A stretch of 64,000 nucleotides of DNA from Clostridia bacterium (GCA_017521125.1 JAFXDV010000012.1:58236-122235); one strand, 5' to 3'. Positions 45,806 to 55,490 are shown, numbered from the stretch's first letter. Notes: a model not told the origin generated them from the letters alone. Numbers and translations: made by a program.

Positions 45806-45893
45806 TTTGGAGGAGTCTTTCCAAAAAGACTCCTCCAAAGAGAAGTCTAATAGTTGTATAAAATAAACTAATATCTCGTTGGTTTATTTTATA
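45806..45893 (+). promoter_or_regulatory. Two strong inverted repeats between the binding protein and the giant gene
   Basis: The first is a perfect 15-bp stem (45806-45820 with 45825-45839, loop CCAA) with no T-tract after it, so it may stabilise or process mRNA rather than terminate. The second is a perfect 12-bp repeat TATAAAATAAAC/GTTTATTTTATA (45857-45868 with 45882-45893), which could be an operator or a hairpin. No clear promoter was found before the giant gene. Confidence 0.6.
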
Positions 45894-45963
45894 TGTCTAT
45901 TAAACGACATACATATATATATTGTTATTTATAAACATTATTATAAAAAGGAAGGTATCATTT

Positions 45964-48900
45964 ATGAGCAAAAAAATCACACGTTTTGGTAGAATTTGTG
46001 TTACCTACGTATTGATATTTGCGATTGTTTTTTCATTCGTAATGTCATCCTTCGTAGGGCTTAATATCACTGCCTCTGCCGAAACCACACCTACTCCTTC
46101 CGCACCAAATTATTGGGAAGGTAATAAGCCGACTAGCTTAGACGGTCTTTCCATGGGCGGAGAAGGAACGGAGGCTAGTCCTTATCAGATTACTAACGCA
46201 GACCAGCTTTGGTATGCCGTTAATAATACTGATTCAACAAAACATTTTAAGGTTATGAATGACATCAATATTTATGATGATTCTAACTTTGCTTCTTGGG
46301 ACAATAGTTCCTTTACTGTTGACTGGGATCCTACCGGTGTGTTTAGTGGTACCTTTGACGGTAATGGAAAGACAATATCAGGCCTTTATTCTGCAGTATC
46401 AGCCACTGCACATAAACACGTTGGTTTGTTTGCAAGACTTGGGTCTAACGCTAAGATTTATAACATTATCATAGAAAATTCTTACGTTACCTCTAGTGGA
46501 AATAAGGGAATGAGCGCTGCCGGCGTTTTAGTTGGTACTATAACTGGCGCTTCAAACGTTTTAGTTTACGGCTGTGTTGTAAAGAACGTTAAGGTTGGCC
46601 ACAACAGAGCCACAGGTGCGTTTGCCGGAGGCTTAATTGGTGGTGTATATAGCAACACTGGAAGCATTAAAATGGAAAATTGTGCTGCAATCGACCTTAC
46701 TATTATAAATGGTTATTGGGCTGCCGCTATTACCGGCGGTGAGTGGGATGCTAATTTCAGTGCCAAAAACTGCTACACTAATAAATCATATATTAATGGA
46801 GAAAAGTTTAGAGATATCGCTAGATATAAAAACTGTTATACAGCAGACACCACTATTACAAAACCATTCAAAAATGCCGCCAATGAAGCAGAGACTGTAC
46901 CAAATGAATTCAGCGATACAAGTGTAGCTGATAGAATATACAAGGTCAGCGAATCTGCAATGAAAGGCACCGATGCTCTCACAAACCTTAAACTTTCACC
47001 ACTTGAGTGGGAAGCTAAGGATGGAGAGTTCCCAATGCCAAGACTTTATTCAAGTCTTAATGGTGACTTTAAGGCAGAATATAAAAATACTGATAGTGTA
47101 ACATTTGTTGGAGCAGGTACTGCTTCTGACCCACATCAGATTACTAATTCAGCTGAACTTTGGAAAGCTGTTAATAACACCGACTCTACCAAGCATTTCA
47201 AAGTTATGAATGATATTGCTATTAACGATACATCAGCTTTTAAGTATTGGAACGATACTCTTCCTTATGTAAATTGGGACCCAACCGCTACCTTTGTTGG
47301 TACCTTCGACGGTAACGGAAAAACCATTTCAGGTCTTTATGCTTCTTTTAAGGCCTTAGAAAAAGGCGAGGCGTCAGAAGAGAAAGAAGAAGTTTTAACA
47401 CAGGCTTTAGGTCTTTTTGCAAAGGTTGGAGATAACGCAAGCATATCTAATGTTATTCTTGAAAATGCATATATTGCGCAAACAGGAACAGGCTCAAAAT
47501 ATGATCTTTCCTATGTTGGCGGTATTGTTGGTATGATTAATGGAGCAAGCTCCAGTTCAAGAGTAAGTAACGTTAATATTTATGGATGCGTTGTTAAAGA
47601 CTCTAAGCTTATCAACCGTAATGACACTGGCGAAAACTCTGTTGCCGGTATTTTGGGTTGTACATATAATACAAGTGCTGTTTCCATTAAGAATTCTACC
47701 GTAGTAGATACTGACCTTATTGTAGTAGATGCAGAGAAAAAATACGCTGCAGGTATATGCGCTTCTTATTGGACAACAGGTGTGGTTATAGCCAACTGTT
47801 TTGTAACAGGTTATCCTATTGCCTATAAGCCAAATGGTGACGTTAAAATATCTAACTGTTATGCAGGTGGCGACGTAGAATATCCTTTTGATCAGGATAC
47901 TACTAAAACCTTTGGCGAAGCAAGTGGAATTTATAAAATCGCCTCAATAAATAATATGAAGGGCAAAACTGCATTAGATGCGGGTAATATGGACCTTCTT
48001 TCACCTTTTGAGTGGACCTTAGCTGACGGCAAATACCCAACACCTAAGAGTGCCGATGAATTAAAAGGCGAATTCAAGCCTGAGTATAAAGATATAAATA
48101 ATGTAACATTTGTTGGAACTGGTACTATTTCTGATCCATATCAGATTACAAACTCCGCTGAACTTTACAAGGCTGTTAATAATACTGATCCTACCAAGCA
48201 CTTCAGAGTTATGAATGATATTGTTATCAATGATACTACCGCTTTCGATTATTGGAATAATAACCTTCTTTATGAAGATTGGAATCCTACTGCTACATTT
48301 AGAGGTACCTTTGATGGAAACTCGAAGATAATTTCAGGCCTTTATTCTTCAGCTAAAGTATCCTCAGCAAACAAGTTTGTTGGTTTGTTTGCAAGCCTTG
48401 GTTCTGATACAACAGTTTATAACGTAATTTTAGAAGATGCTTATGTTACCGCTACTGGAAATGTAGGTATGAGTGCTGCCGGCGGTTTAGTTGGCACAAT
48501 TACTAAGGCGTCAAATGTTTTAGTTTATGGTTGCGTTGTTAACAATGTTAAAGTTGGAAATGCTAGAGAAACCGGTTCACTTGCCGGAGGCTTAATTGGT
48601 GGCGTATATGCAAATACCGGAAACGTTATGGTAGAAAATTGTAGCGTAATAGATGCTACTGTTTTAAACGGTTACTGGTCTGCCGGCTTTATTGGCGGTG
48701 AGTGGGATTCTAAATTCCTTGCAAAGAACTGCTTCATAAATAAATCATATCTCGGTGGAGAAAAGCTATATGATAGATATAAAAACTGCTATACAGCAGA
48801 TTTCTCTATCGAAAAGCCTTTTAAAAACGTAGCTAACCTCGAAGAGACAATAGCAAATGTGTTTAGTGATCCAAGTGAAGAAGGAAAAGTATATAGAGTA

Positions 48901-51900
48901 ACCGAAGATGCAATGAAGGGCGAACATGCTCTTACAAATCTTAATCTTTCACCTGACGAGTGGACTACTACAGATAGCTATCCAATGCCAAAACCATATG
49001 AGGTAGAAAAGAATGTTTGGGATGGCTCTAAGGACATCACAAAGCTTTCTCAACTTGAAGGTGAGGGAACCAAGGAGCTTCCTTATCTCATTACCAATGC
49101 TGAAGAACTTTGGTTTGCTGTAAACAACACTTCAGTGACTCCAAGTGGAAATATGCCTTATTTCAGACTTGAAGAAAATATTAAAATCAACAAGATTGCC
49201 GAATATAATAACTGGAGTACAACAGCTCCTGCTAACTCTTGGTTGCCAACTAATTTATTCCAAGGACATTTTGATGGTAACTACAAGACCGTTTCAGGAC
49301 TATATGCAGTTCCAACAACCGAAACTAGGGCAGGTTTGTTTGCTGCAATAGCTTCTAATAGCTCAATTAAAAACCTAACATTAGACACATCATACATTAA
49401 AGCTCCCGCAGCCACAAAAGTAGTTGGTGGTATTGTCGGAGAGATTTCTTTGAGAAAAAATGTTAGCCTCTCAGGACTTTGTGTAAAGGATTCTGTGCTT
49501 GAAGGTGTTAACACAGTAGGTGGTATTGTCGGTTATGTAACAGACCCAGATAACCTCGTTATTGAATACTGCTCATCTGTTGATAACACACTCACTCGTG
49601 CTAACAATGAGCCTGTTGGAGGGCTTATTGGTAATTCACAATTGGTTGAGAATGGAACCTTCACTGTAAAGGAATGCTTCACTACAGGACATTACATTTC
49701 CCTTAAGTCTGAAAACATTACATTTGATAAGGTTTACACAACAAAAGATGATAAGCCTTTTGCTAGTGAAACTACTGCCTTTAATGATAATGTAAAATCT
49801 ATTGCTTTGGCAGATATGAAAGGCGAAAATGCAATAACTAATATGACCTTTGATGCTGGTCGTTGGAGTGCTACAGAATCTTATCCTGCTGTTAAGCCTT
49901 ATACTAATGAAAATGACTTTAAGGCAGAAGACAAAAATAAGACTCTCGCTGACCTTCAGGGTGCTGGTACACAGAATGACCCATATCAAATTACAAATGC
50001 GGCTGAACTTTGGGTTGCAGTAAATAATACCGATGCTTCACTTTACTTCAAAGTAATGAACGATATTGTTGTTAACGATACAACTGACTTCTATGCTTGG
50101 ACCGATTCATCAGAATATGAAAATTGGGTTCCTACCGGAACATTTGCAGGTTACTTTGATGGTAACAAGAAGGTTATTTCTGGTCTTTACGCTGCAAGCT
50201 CATCAACGAAAACCATAGGACTTTTCTCAAAACTGGGCAGTGATGCAAGATTAGTTGATATTATTATCGATAATGCATATTTTGCTTATACCGGATCAGC
50301 TAAGATGACCTTTGTTGGCGGTCTTGCAGGTAGCGCAGTAAACGTTGTTGGCACTACTGTATATGGTTGTGTAGTTAAAAATTCCAGAATTGCTAACCGT
50401 GCTGCTGTTAATACAGATGCTGGTGAAGCTGGTCTTATTGCCGCAGCTTATGCGACCAAAAATGGTTGCGACCTAACAATTATGAATTGTTATACTGTCG
50501 ACAATAGATATGGTGGTGTAACTCCTTGGTCCTCCGGAATTATTGCGGGCCATTGGACACAATCTCTCGTTTTGGTAGATTGTTTCACCACAGACAAACC
50601 TATCTCATTTAGATATAACAGTACTGTATCAGTTACTAACTGTTATGTTTCCGGCGACGTAGAAGCTCCTTATCTTGATACTCCTGCCGGCACATTTGGC
50701 GAAGAAACAAACATTTATAAAATTAAAAAGTCCCAGATGAAGGGTGCCGATGCACTTAAAAACATGAAGTTCAAGGCTTCAAACTGGGAAGCTACTGATA
50801 GTTATCCTGTATCCAAGCTTAAACTTGTGGAAACCGACGGTGAAGTTGGAAAAGTTTGGTCTGGTGCTACTGCAAGAAAGTTTGCCGGAGGTAGCGGAAC
50901 AGAAGAAGACCCATGGCAGATTGACACTCCTGAACGCTTTGCGTTAATGTTAGCCAAATATGGTAGCACAGCAGATTGGTTTGTACTCACTGCAGACATT
51001 AAGATTAATGACACTACTGCTTCTGACTGGTATAATTCTGACACTGTAAAATCTTGGCCTGTAGGCAAGAAATTTATTGGTCATTTTGATGGTCAGGGTC
51101 ATACAGTTTCAGGTCTTTACGTTGACAACCAGAGCGGTTCAGTATCTGGCGCAGGTTTATTCCCACAGGTCGCAAAATATGCAACCATTGTTAACGTTAA
51201 TATTGATAAGTGCTATGCAAAGGGCAAAATGAATAAGGAAAGTTACACTGGTATGCTAGTTGGTTATATTCCAAAGCCGGCTATTGTAACAATTGAAGGA
51301 TGTAATGTTTCTAACGCCCTTGTTGATTCAACTTATAACTTTGGTGGTATAGTTGGATTCACAAGCACAGCAGCAGTTCTTATTAATTACTGTACTTATC
51401 AGGGTGAACTGTGTAGCGTATCATATGGTACCACACATATCGGTGGTATTTTGGGTGAGAGTTATGGTTCTCCCGCAATTACTAACTGTATTTCAAAGGG
51501 TATGGCTGCACTCGGATATGGTTACCCACCACTAGTTGCTGTTTACTCTGATGTTAGCCAGAACGACTCTACAAACAAGAAAGCTGATGTTATTCTTTTA
51601 AATCCAGAAGAAATGATAGGTTCTGCAGCTAAAGAATTTATGCCTGAACTTAACTGGAATAAGATGCAGATCAATGCTAACAATGTTCCAACAGCTAAGC
51701 CTATTAAAATTACTTCAAAACTACTAAAGGGCGAAAAAGGCAAGGTTTGGTCTGGTTATGTAGCTTCAGGATTTGCTGGCGGTACAGGTACACAAGACGA
51801 TCCATATCTTATCGAAACTCCGGAGCAACTTTATATGTTCTCACTTTGGACAATGGTTAATTCGACAAAGGAGAAGTATTTTAAGATAACTAGCGATATT

Positions 51901-53652
51901 TATCTTAACGATGTTAGTGATGAGAATTGGAAGGAAAAATCTCATCTCAACAGTTGGCTATCATCCGGTGTTGGTCCTCGTTCACCACATTTCAATGGTA
52001 ATTTAGATGGTGATTACCATGTAATTTATGGTATGTATTCAAATCATAACACTGAAAATTCTTCTTGTGCACTTATTCCAAGAGCAAAGACCGGTGCAGT
52101 AATTAGCAAAATAGGTATCTCTGAAGGATATATGTGCAACCTTACAAAGGTCGAGAATTTCACAGCTGCATTTATAGGCTTTGTTGATGCACAAGGTGAT
52201 AAAGCAATTCCTGTTGGAGAATATACACCAATTCTATTTAAAGAATGTTTTGTAGATGATACGTTTGAAGTTACTGCTTATTATGCAGCAGGTTTCGTAG
52301 CAGGTGCGCCTATCGGTGTTGACTTTGTTGACTGTTATGCAAACCCATATATCTCAGACGCAGCTAAATATTCAGGTGCATTCCTTGGTAATGCTTGGTA
52401 TCATGCATACTGTGCGTCATTTACAAACTGCTACTCATTCCCTGCTTCTAAGTGGACACAGTTTAGTGATTTGATTTTCGTAGTAAATCCAGAAACAAGA
52501 CAGGATGAACTTCGCGAAGGTACAATAAAAAATGCTTACTACTTCGGTAGTTCAAACGTCTACTTCACCCTCCTTTTCTATAGGAATATGCAGGGCGATT
52601 TAGCCAAAACAAATATGTTGGGCTTCGACTTTGATAATGTTTGGAAGACCGTAAATAATGGTACACCTGTACTTAAAGGATTTGCCAATGCAGAAAAATT
52701 CTCTTCAACAAGAGATGTTACAACAAAGATTTCCTTTGTAACCGGTGCAGAAGGTCTTGCTTTCGACGATATTGAAGGTCAAGCATTATCTCCATTAACC
52801 TTACCAGAACCCGTAAGAGAAGGTTACGCCTTCGAGGGTTGGTACGTTTATGAAGAAGGAAACTGCAAATATGACTATGGTGTTTTCCCGGTTGTTGATA
52901 CTACACTTTATGCAAAGTGGAAAGCTAGCTCTGTATCTCAGAACTTTGAAAACTATGTAAACACTATTTTCGACTATGAAGATGATTATCAATACTATCG
53001 TCCCGGTGTTGCAGGATATTCACCACTTAATGTTCATGGTGGTGGTAAAGCAATGCTCCGTAAGGGTGAAAGTGCAGATGAGCAGGATTTAATTCTTAAT
53101 GCAACTGAACCACTTGCAGCAGGCGATGAATATAATGTAAGATTCTGGGTAGCTAACGAAACACCTGGTACTAAAGCAACAATCTCTTTGGTACACTACA
53201 CATGGCCTGATTTCCAAGATCCTGATTTAGGTGTTGAGAAAATGGTAGATATTGAGTCTACCGAGGCTGGTAAGTGGACCGTATACAACTATAAATTCAA
53301 GGCTAAAACTCCTTGGCTCGGTATTCGTACTTCAGGAAATGCTAAGCTTTATCTTGATGATTTCTTCATCACTCCGGTTAGTGGAACATTAAAGGATGCA
53401 AACTTGGTTAACGATTACGATTACTTCTACAGCCTTGGTGAACCAGGTGCGACTACTACAAGTCAATCTTTAAGCGGTTTATTCTCAACACAGGTTAATA
53501 CATTATCACCAACAGATGTGTTAACCAACGAGACAAACAAAACCCTTGCTTTCATAGCAACTGTTATTCTTGCCGCATCTTCTCTTGCTGTTCTTTCAAG
53601 AGTAAGTCTTGGAAGCTTTAAGCAGGAAGTTGAGAAGGATATAGAAGAATAG
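45964..53652 (+). CDS. Giant surface protein with seven GLUG-type beta-helix repeats
   Basis: A 2562-residue exported protein. Signal peptide at residues 1-39 (cleavage ASA|E). Seven repeats of about 295-335 residues begin near residues 67, 385, 720, 1034, 1335, 1645 and 1940, each opening with GxGTxxxPYxIT, then VMNDIxIND, TFDGNGKTISGLY and GLFAxLG, a GLUG-motif style beta-helix. Then an InlB/Listeria-Bacteroides repeat (about 2254-2322, REGYAFEGWYV), a carbohydrate-binding-like jelly-roll (about 2322-2475) and a C-terminal membrane helix (about 2515-2540) with a charged tail; no LPXTG motif. It probably acts in adhesion or glycan capture with the GH16 enzyme and binding protein. The start is the ATG at 45964 after AAGGAAGG; 14 upstream codons are discarded. 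Confidence 0.88.
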   Translation: MSKKITRFGRICVTYVLIFAIVFSFVMSSFVGLNITASAETTPTPSAPNYWEGNKPTSLDGLSMGGEGTEASPYQITNADQLWYAVNNTDSTKHFKVMNDINIYDDSNFASWDNSSFTVDWDPTGVFSGTFDGNGKTISGLYSAVSATAHKHVGLFARLGSNAKIYNIIIENSYVTSSGNKGMSAAGVLVGTITGASNVLVYGCVVKNVKVGHNRATGAFAGGLIGGVYSNTGSIKMENCAAIDLTIINGYWAAAITGGEWDANFSAKNCYTNKSYINGEKFRDIARYKNCYTADTTITKPFKNAANEAETVPNEFSDTSVADRIYKVSESAMKGTDALTNLKLSPLEWEAKDGEFPMPRLYSSLNGDFKAEYKNTDSVTFVGAGTASDPHQITNSAELWKAVNNTDSTKHFKVMNDIAINDTSAFKYWNDTLPYVNWDPTATFVGTFDGNGKTISGLYASFKALEKGEASEEKEEVLTQALGLFAKVGDNASISNVILENAYIAQTGTGSKYDLSYVGGIVGMINGASSSSRVSNVNIYGCVVKDSKLINRNDTGENSVAGILGCTYNTSAVSIKNSTVVDTDLIVVDAEKKYAAGICASYWTTGVVIANCFVTGYPIAYKPNGDVKISNCYAGGDVEYPFDQDTTKTFGEASGIYKIASINNMKGKTALDAGNMDLLSPFEWTLADGKYPTPKSADELKGEFKPEYKDINNVTFVGTGTISDPYQITNSAELYKAVNNTDPTKHFRVMNDIVINDTTAFDYWNNNLLYEDWNPTATFRGTFDGNSKIISGLYSSAKVSSANKFVGLFASLGSDTTVYNVILEDAYVTATGNVGMSAAGGLVGTITKASNVLVYGCVVNNVKVGNARETGSLAGGLIGGVYANTGNVMVENCSVIDATVLNGYWSAGFIGGEWDSKFLAKNCFINKSYLGGEKLYDRYKNCYTADFSIEKPFKNVANLEETIANVFSDPSEEGKVYRVTEDAMKGEHALTNLNLSPDEWTTTDSYPMPKPYEVEKNVWDGSKDITKLSQLEGEGTKELPYLITNAEELWFAVNNTSVTPSGNMPYFRLEENIKINKIAEYNNWSTTAPANSWLPTNLFQGHFDGNYKTVSGLYAVPTTETRAGLFAAIASNSSIKNLTLDTSYIKAPAATKVVGGIVGEISLRKNVSLSGLCVKDSVLEGVNTVGGIVGYVTDPDNLVIEYCSSVDNTLTRANNEPVGGLIGNSQLVENGTFTVKECFTTGHYISLKSENITFDKVYTTKDDKPFASETTAFNDNVKSIALADMKGENAITNMTFDAGRWSATESYPAVKPYTNENDFKAEDKNKTLADLQGAGTQNDPYQITNAAELWVAVNNTDASLYFKVMNDIVVNDTTDFYAWTDSSEYENWVPTGTFAGYFDGNKKVISGLYAASSSTKTIGLFSKLGSDARLVDIIIDNAYFAYTGSAKMTFVGGLAGSAVNVVGTTVYGCVVKNSRIANRAAVNTDAGEAGLIAAAYATKNGCDLTIMNCYTVDNRYGGVTPWSSGIIAGHWTQSLVLVDCFTTDKPISFRYNSTVSVTNCYVSGDVEAPYLDTPAGTFGEETNIYKIKKSQMKGADALKNMKFKASNWEATDSYPVSKLKLVETDGEVGKVWSGATARKFAGGSGTEEDPWQIDTPERFALMLAKYGSTADWFVLTADIKINDTTASDWYNSDTVKSWPVGKKFIGHFDGQGHTVSGLYVDNQSGSVSGAGLFPQVAKYATIVNVNIDKCYAKGKMNKESYTGMLVGYIPKPAIVTIEGCNVSNALVDSTYNFGGIVGFTSTAAVLINYCTYQGELCSVSYGTTHIGGILGESYGSPAITNCISKGMAALGYGYPPLVAVYSDVSQNDSTNKKADVILLNPEEMIGSAAKEFMPELNWNKMQINANNVPTAKPIKITSKLLKGEKGKVWSGYVASGFAGGTGTQDDPYLIETPEQLYMFSLWTMVNSTKEKYFKITSDIYLNDVSDENWKEKSHLNSWLSSGVGPRSPHFNGNLDGDYHVIYGMYSNHNTENSSCALIPRAKTGAVISKIGISEGYMCNLTKVENFTAAFIGFVDAQGDKAIPVGEYTPILFKECFVDDTFEVTAYYAAGFVAGAPIGVDFVDCYANPYISDAAKYSGAFLGNAWYHAYCASFTNCYSFPASKWTQFSDLIFVVNPETRQDELREGTIKNAYYFGSSNVYFTLLFYRNMQGDLAKTNMLGFDFDNVWKTVNNGTPVLKGFANAEKFSSTRDVTTKISFVTGAEGLAFDDIEGQALSPLTLPEPVREGYAFEGWYVYEEGNCKYDYGVFPVVDTTLYAKWKASSVSQNFENYVNTIFDYEDDYQYYRPGVAGYSPLNVHGGGKAMLRKGESADEQDLILNATEPLAAGDEYNVRFWVANETPGTKATISLVHYTWPDFQDPDLGVEKMVDIESTEAGKWTVYNYKFKAKTPWLGIRTSGNAKLYLDDFFITPVSGTLKDANLVNDYDYFYSLGEPGATTTSQSLSGLFSTQVNTLSPTDVLTNETNKTLAFIATVILAASSLAVLSRVSLGSFKQEVEKDIEE
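46164..52690 (+). repeat. Seven long repeats in the giant surface protein gene
   Basis: Unit starts are near 46164, 47116, 48121, 49063, 49966, 50896 and 51781. Units 1 and 3 resemble each other most (both with SAAGxLVGTITxASNVLVYG). Units 2 and 5 resemble each other (FGExxxIYKI near their ends). Units 6 and 7 share a GKVWSGxxAxxFAGG lead-in. The pattern is roughly A-B-A-C-B-D-D, pointing to block duplication followed by divergence. Confidence 0.8.
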
Positions 53653-53660
53653 TAAATAAA

Positions 53661-53695
53661 AAAAACCAACCATCATTTGATGGTTGGTTTTTTTA
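53661..53695 (+). terminator. Terminator after the giant surface protein gene
   Basis: A 15-bp stem (53661-53675 with 53678-53692) with a run of Ts. Confidence 0.92.
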
Positions 53696-53704
53696 ATAAT
53701 TAGA

Positions 53705-53733
53705 TTGACAGAAAATGAACTAAAGTTTATAAT
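53705..53733 (+). promoter_or_regulatory. Perfect-consensus promoter of sufCB
   Basis: TTGACA (53705-53710), 17 bp, TATAAT (53728-53733), followed by a leader of about 120 nt. Confidence 0.88.
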
Positions 53734-53742
53734 GATTGTAGT

Positions 53743-53772
53743 TAGTCGAAAGGCTTGAAAGCGTTTCGACTA
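53743..53772 (+). promoter_or_regulatory. Inverted repeat in the sufCB leader
   Basis: TAGTCGAAA (53743-53751) and TTTCGACTA (53764-53772) form a 9-bp stem with a 12-base loop directly at or after the likely transcription start. A second repeat, ACCAA/TTGGT, lies about 40 nt later. Either could be a repressor site or an RNA element responding to iron or Fe-S status; this is inference. Confidence 0.45.
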
Positions 53773-53858
53773 AACTTACCATTATAATAAAAACTTAGGA
53801 TAACCAATTTGTAGTTGGTCAAAATATTTTTGTTATTTGCTATATTTGGAGGAAATAA

Positions 53859-54569
53859 ATGTTAAAGCTTAATAATATTTCTTATAGTGTCGGTGATATT
53901 CAGATACTAAAGAATATTAATTTGGAAATCGACGAAAGATTTGTCGCAATAACAGGCCCAAACGGCAGCGGCAAATCAACACTTGCTAAAATTATCTCGG
54001 GAATCATAAAACAAACCGAGGGGCAAATTCTTTTGGATGGAATTGATATAAGCGATATGTCAATAACCGAAAGAGCTAATTTAGGAATTAGCTTTGCTTT
54101 TCAGCAACCTGTCAGATTTAAAGGTATTACGGTCAAGGATTTAATTTCTCTTGCCGCAGGCGAAAAGCTTTCTGCCGCTGCTGCGTGTCAATATTTATCA
54201 GAGGTTGGCCTTTGCGCCAGAGATTATATTGACAGAGAGGTAGATGCTTCACTTTCCGGAGGAGAACTAAAAAGAATAGAAATTGCAATGATAAACGCAA
54301 GAGGTACAAAGATTTCAGTTTTTGACGAGCCGGAGGCAGGTATTGACCTTTGGAGTTTTAATAATCTTATTAAGGTTTTTGAGAAAATGCACCAAAGAAC
54401 AAATGGCAGCATTCTTATAATTTCTCATCAGGAAAGAATTTTGAATATTGCTGATAAAATTGTCCTGCTCAAAGAAGGTACAGTTGATGCGATAGGTACC
54501 AAAGACGAAATTTTACCCATGATTCTTCATCAGAACTCGGGTTGTAGATTCACAAAGGAGGGTGTTTAA
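53859..54569 (+). CDS. sufC: Fe-S cluster assembly ATPase SufC
   Basis: A 236-residue ABC-type ATPase that drives conformational change in the SufB scaffold. Walker A GPNGSGKSTL, the signature LSGGELKRIEIA, Walker B ISVFDEPEAGIDLW and the H-loop ISHQER are present. The SufC-specific EPEAGIDLWSF after Walker B separates it from transporter ATPases. GGAGG precedes the ATG. It is followed without a gap by a short SufB-like scaffold, and no sufS, sufU or sufD is nearby, which is the layout of the minimal SmsCB (SUF-like minimal) system. Confidence 0.93.
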   Translation: MLKLNNISYSVGDIQILKNINLEIDERFVAITGPNGSGKSTLAKIISGIIKQTEGQILLDGIDISDMSITERANLGISFAFQQPVRFKGITVKDLISLAAGEKLSAAAACQYLSEVGLCARDYIDREVDASLSGGELKRIEIAMINARGTKISVFDEPEAGIDLWSFNNLIKVFEKMHQRTNGSILIISHQERILNIADKIVLLKEGTVDAIGTKDEILPMILHQNSGCRFTKEGV

Positions 54570-55490
54570 ATGCTAAGCAAGATCGAACAAAACCTCCTAA
54601 AAGAAACAACAGGAATTCACGAAGTGCCACAAGGTGCATATTCCCTTAGAATTAACGGTAAATTAGAGGGTAAAAATTCTTCTGAAAACATTGAAATTGT
54701 AAGTAAAGAGGACAAGCCCGGAATAGACATTTATATTAAACCTGGGACAAAGAATGAAAGTGTACACCTTCCCGTGTTGTTATCATCAACAGGACTTAAA
54801 GAGCTTGTGTACAATGATTTTCATATAGGTGAGGACTGCGATGTAACCATAGTTGCAGGTTGTGGAATTCACAATAGCGGCGAGAAGGACAGTGAACATA
54901 GTGGTGTTCATTCCTTTTACGTTGGCAAAAATGCCAAACTAAAGTATATTGAAAAGCATTATGGAGATGGCAATGGACAGGGAAAAAGACTTATGAATCC
55001 CGTCACCCATATTGAACTTGACAGTAATGCATATATGGAAATGGAAACTGCTCAGATAAAAGGCGTTGATAATACTGTAAGAACAACTACTGCAATTATT
55101 GAAGATGGTGCTACATTGGTGGTTGGCGAGAAAATCATGACTCATAATGACCAATATGCTGAAACACGCTTTGAGGTTGATTTAAAGGGCGAAAATTCAG
55201 GGGCTCATGTTGTATCCCGTTCGGTAGCAAGAGATAGTTCAAAGCAGCTATTTCTTTCTAAAATCTGCGGCAACAATGCTTGTTCAGGCCACACCGAGTG
55301 TGACGCAATTATTATGGACAATGCTTCTGTAAGCGCAATTCCCGAAATACTTGCTAATCATATTGATGCTCAGCTTATTCATGAGGCGGCTATCGGTAAA
55401 ATTGCTGGGGAACAGCTTATAAAACTTATGACCCTGGGCCTCACAGAAAAGGAAGCTGAGGAAGAAATAATTAATGGATTTTTAAAATAA
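54570..55490 (+). CDS. Short SufB/SufD-family Fe-S scaffold protein (SmsB-like)
   Basis: A 306-residue beta-helix scaffold, much shorter than classical SufB (about 465-500). The C-terminal core has IPEILANHIDAQLIHEAAIG, with the His-Glu pair (HEA) at the position used for cluster assembly, and ISVAR-like SRSVARD preceding. Cys occurs in VAGCGIHNSG and KICGNNACSGHTEC, candidate cluster or sulfur-relay ligands. It starts immediately after the sufC stop, so the two are coupled. It could be called sufB or smsB; sulfur would come from a cysteine desulfurase elsewhere or from sulfide. Confidence 0.88.
   Translation: MLSKIEQNLLKETTGIHEVPQGAYSLRINGKLEGKNSSENIEIVSKEDKPGIDIYIKPGTKNESVHLPVLLSSTGLKELVYNDFHIGEDCDVTIVAGCGIHNSGEKDSEHSGVHSFYVGKNAKLKYIEKHYGDGNGQGKRLMNPVTHIELDSNAYMEMETAQIKGVDNTVRTTTAIIEDGATLVVGEKIMTHNDQYAETRFEVDLKGENSGAHVVSRSVARDSSKQLFLSKICGNNACSGHTECDAIIMDNASVSAIPEILANHIDAQLIHEAAIGKIAGEQLIKLMTLGLTEKEAEEEIINGFLK

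Noticed and set aside
53653..53858. A hidden gene between the giant gene and sufC
   Set aside because: Only short frames occur; the interval is explained by a terminator, a promoter and a structured leader.
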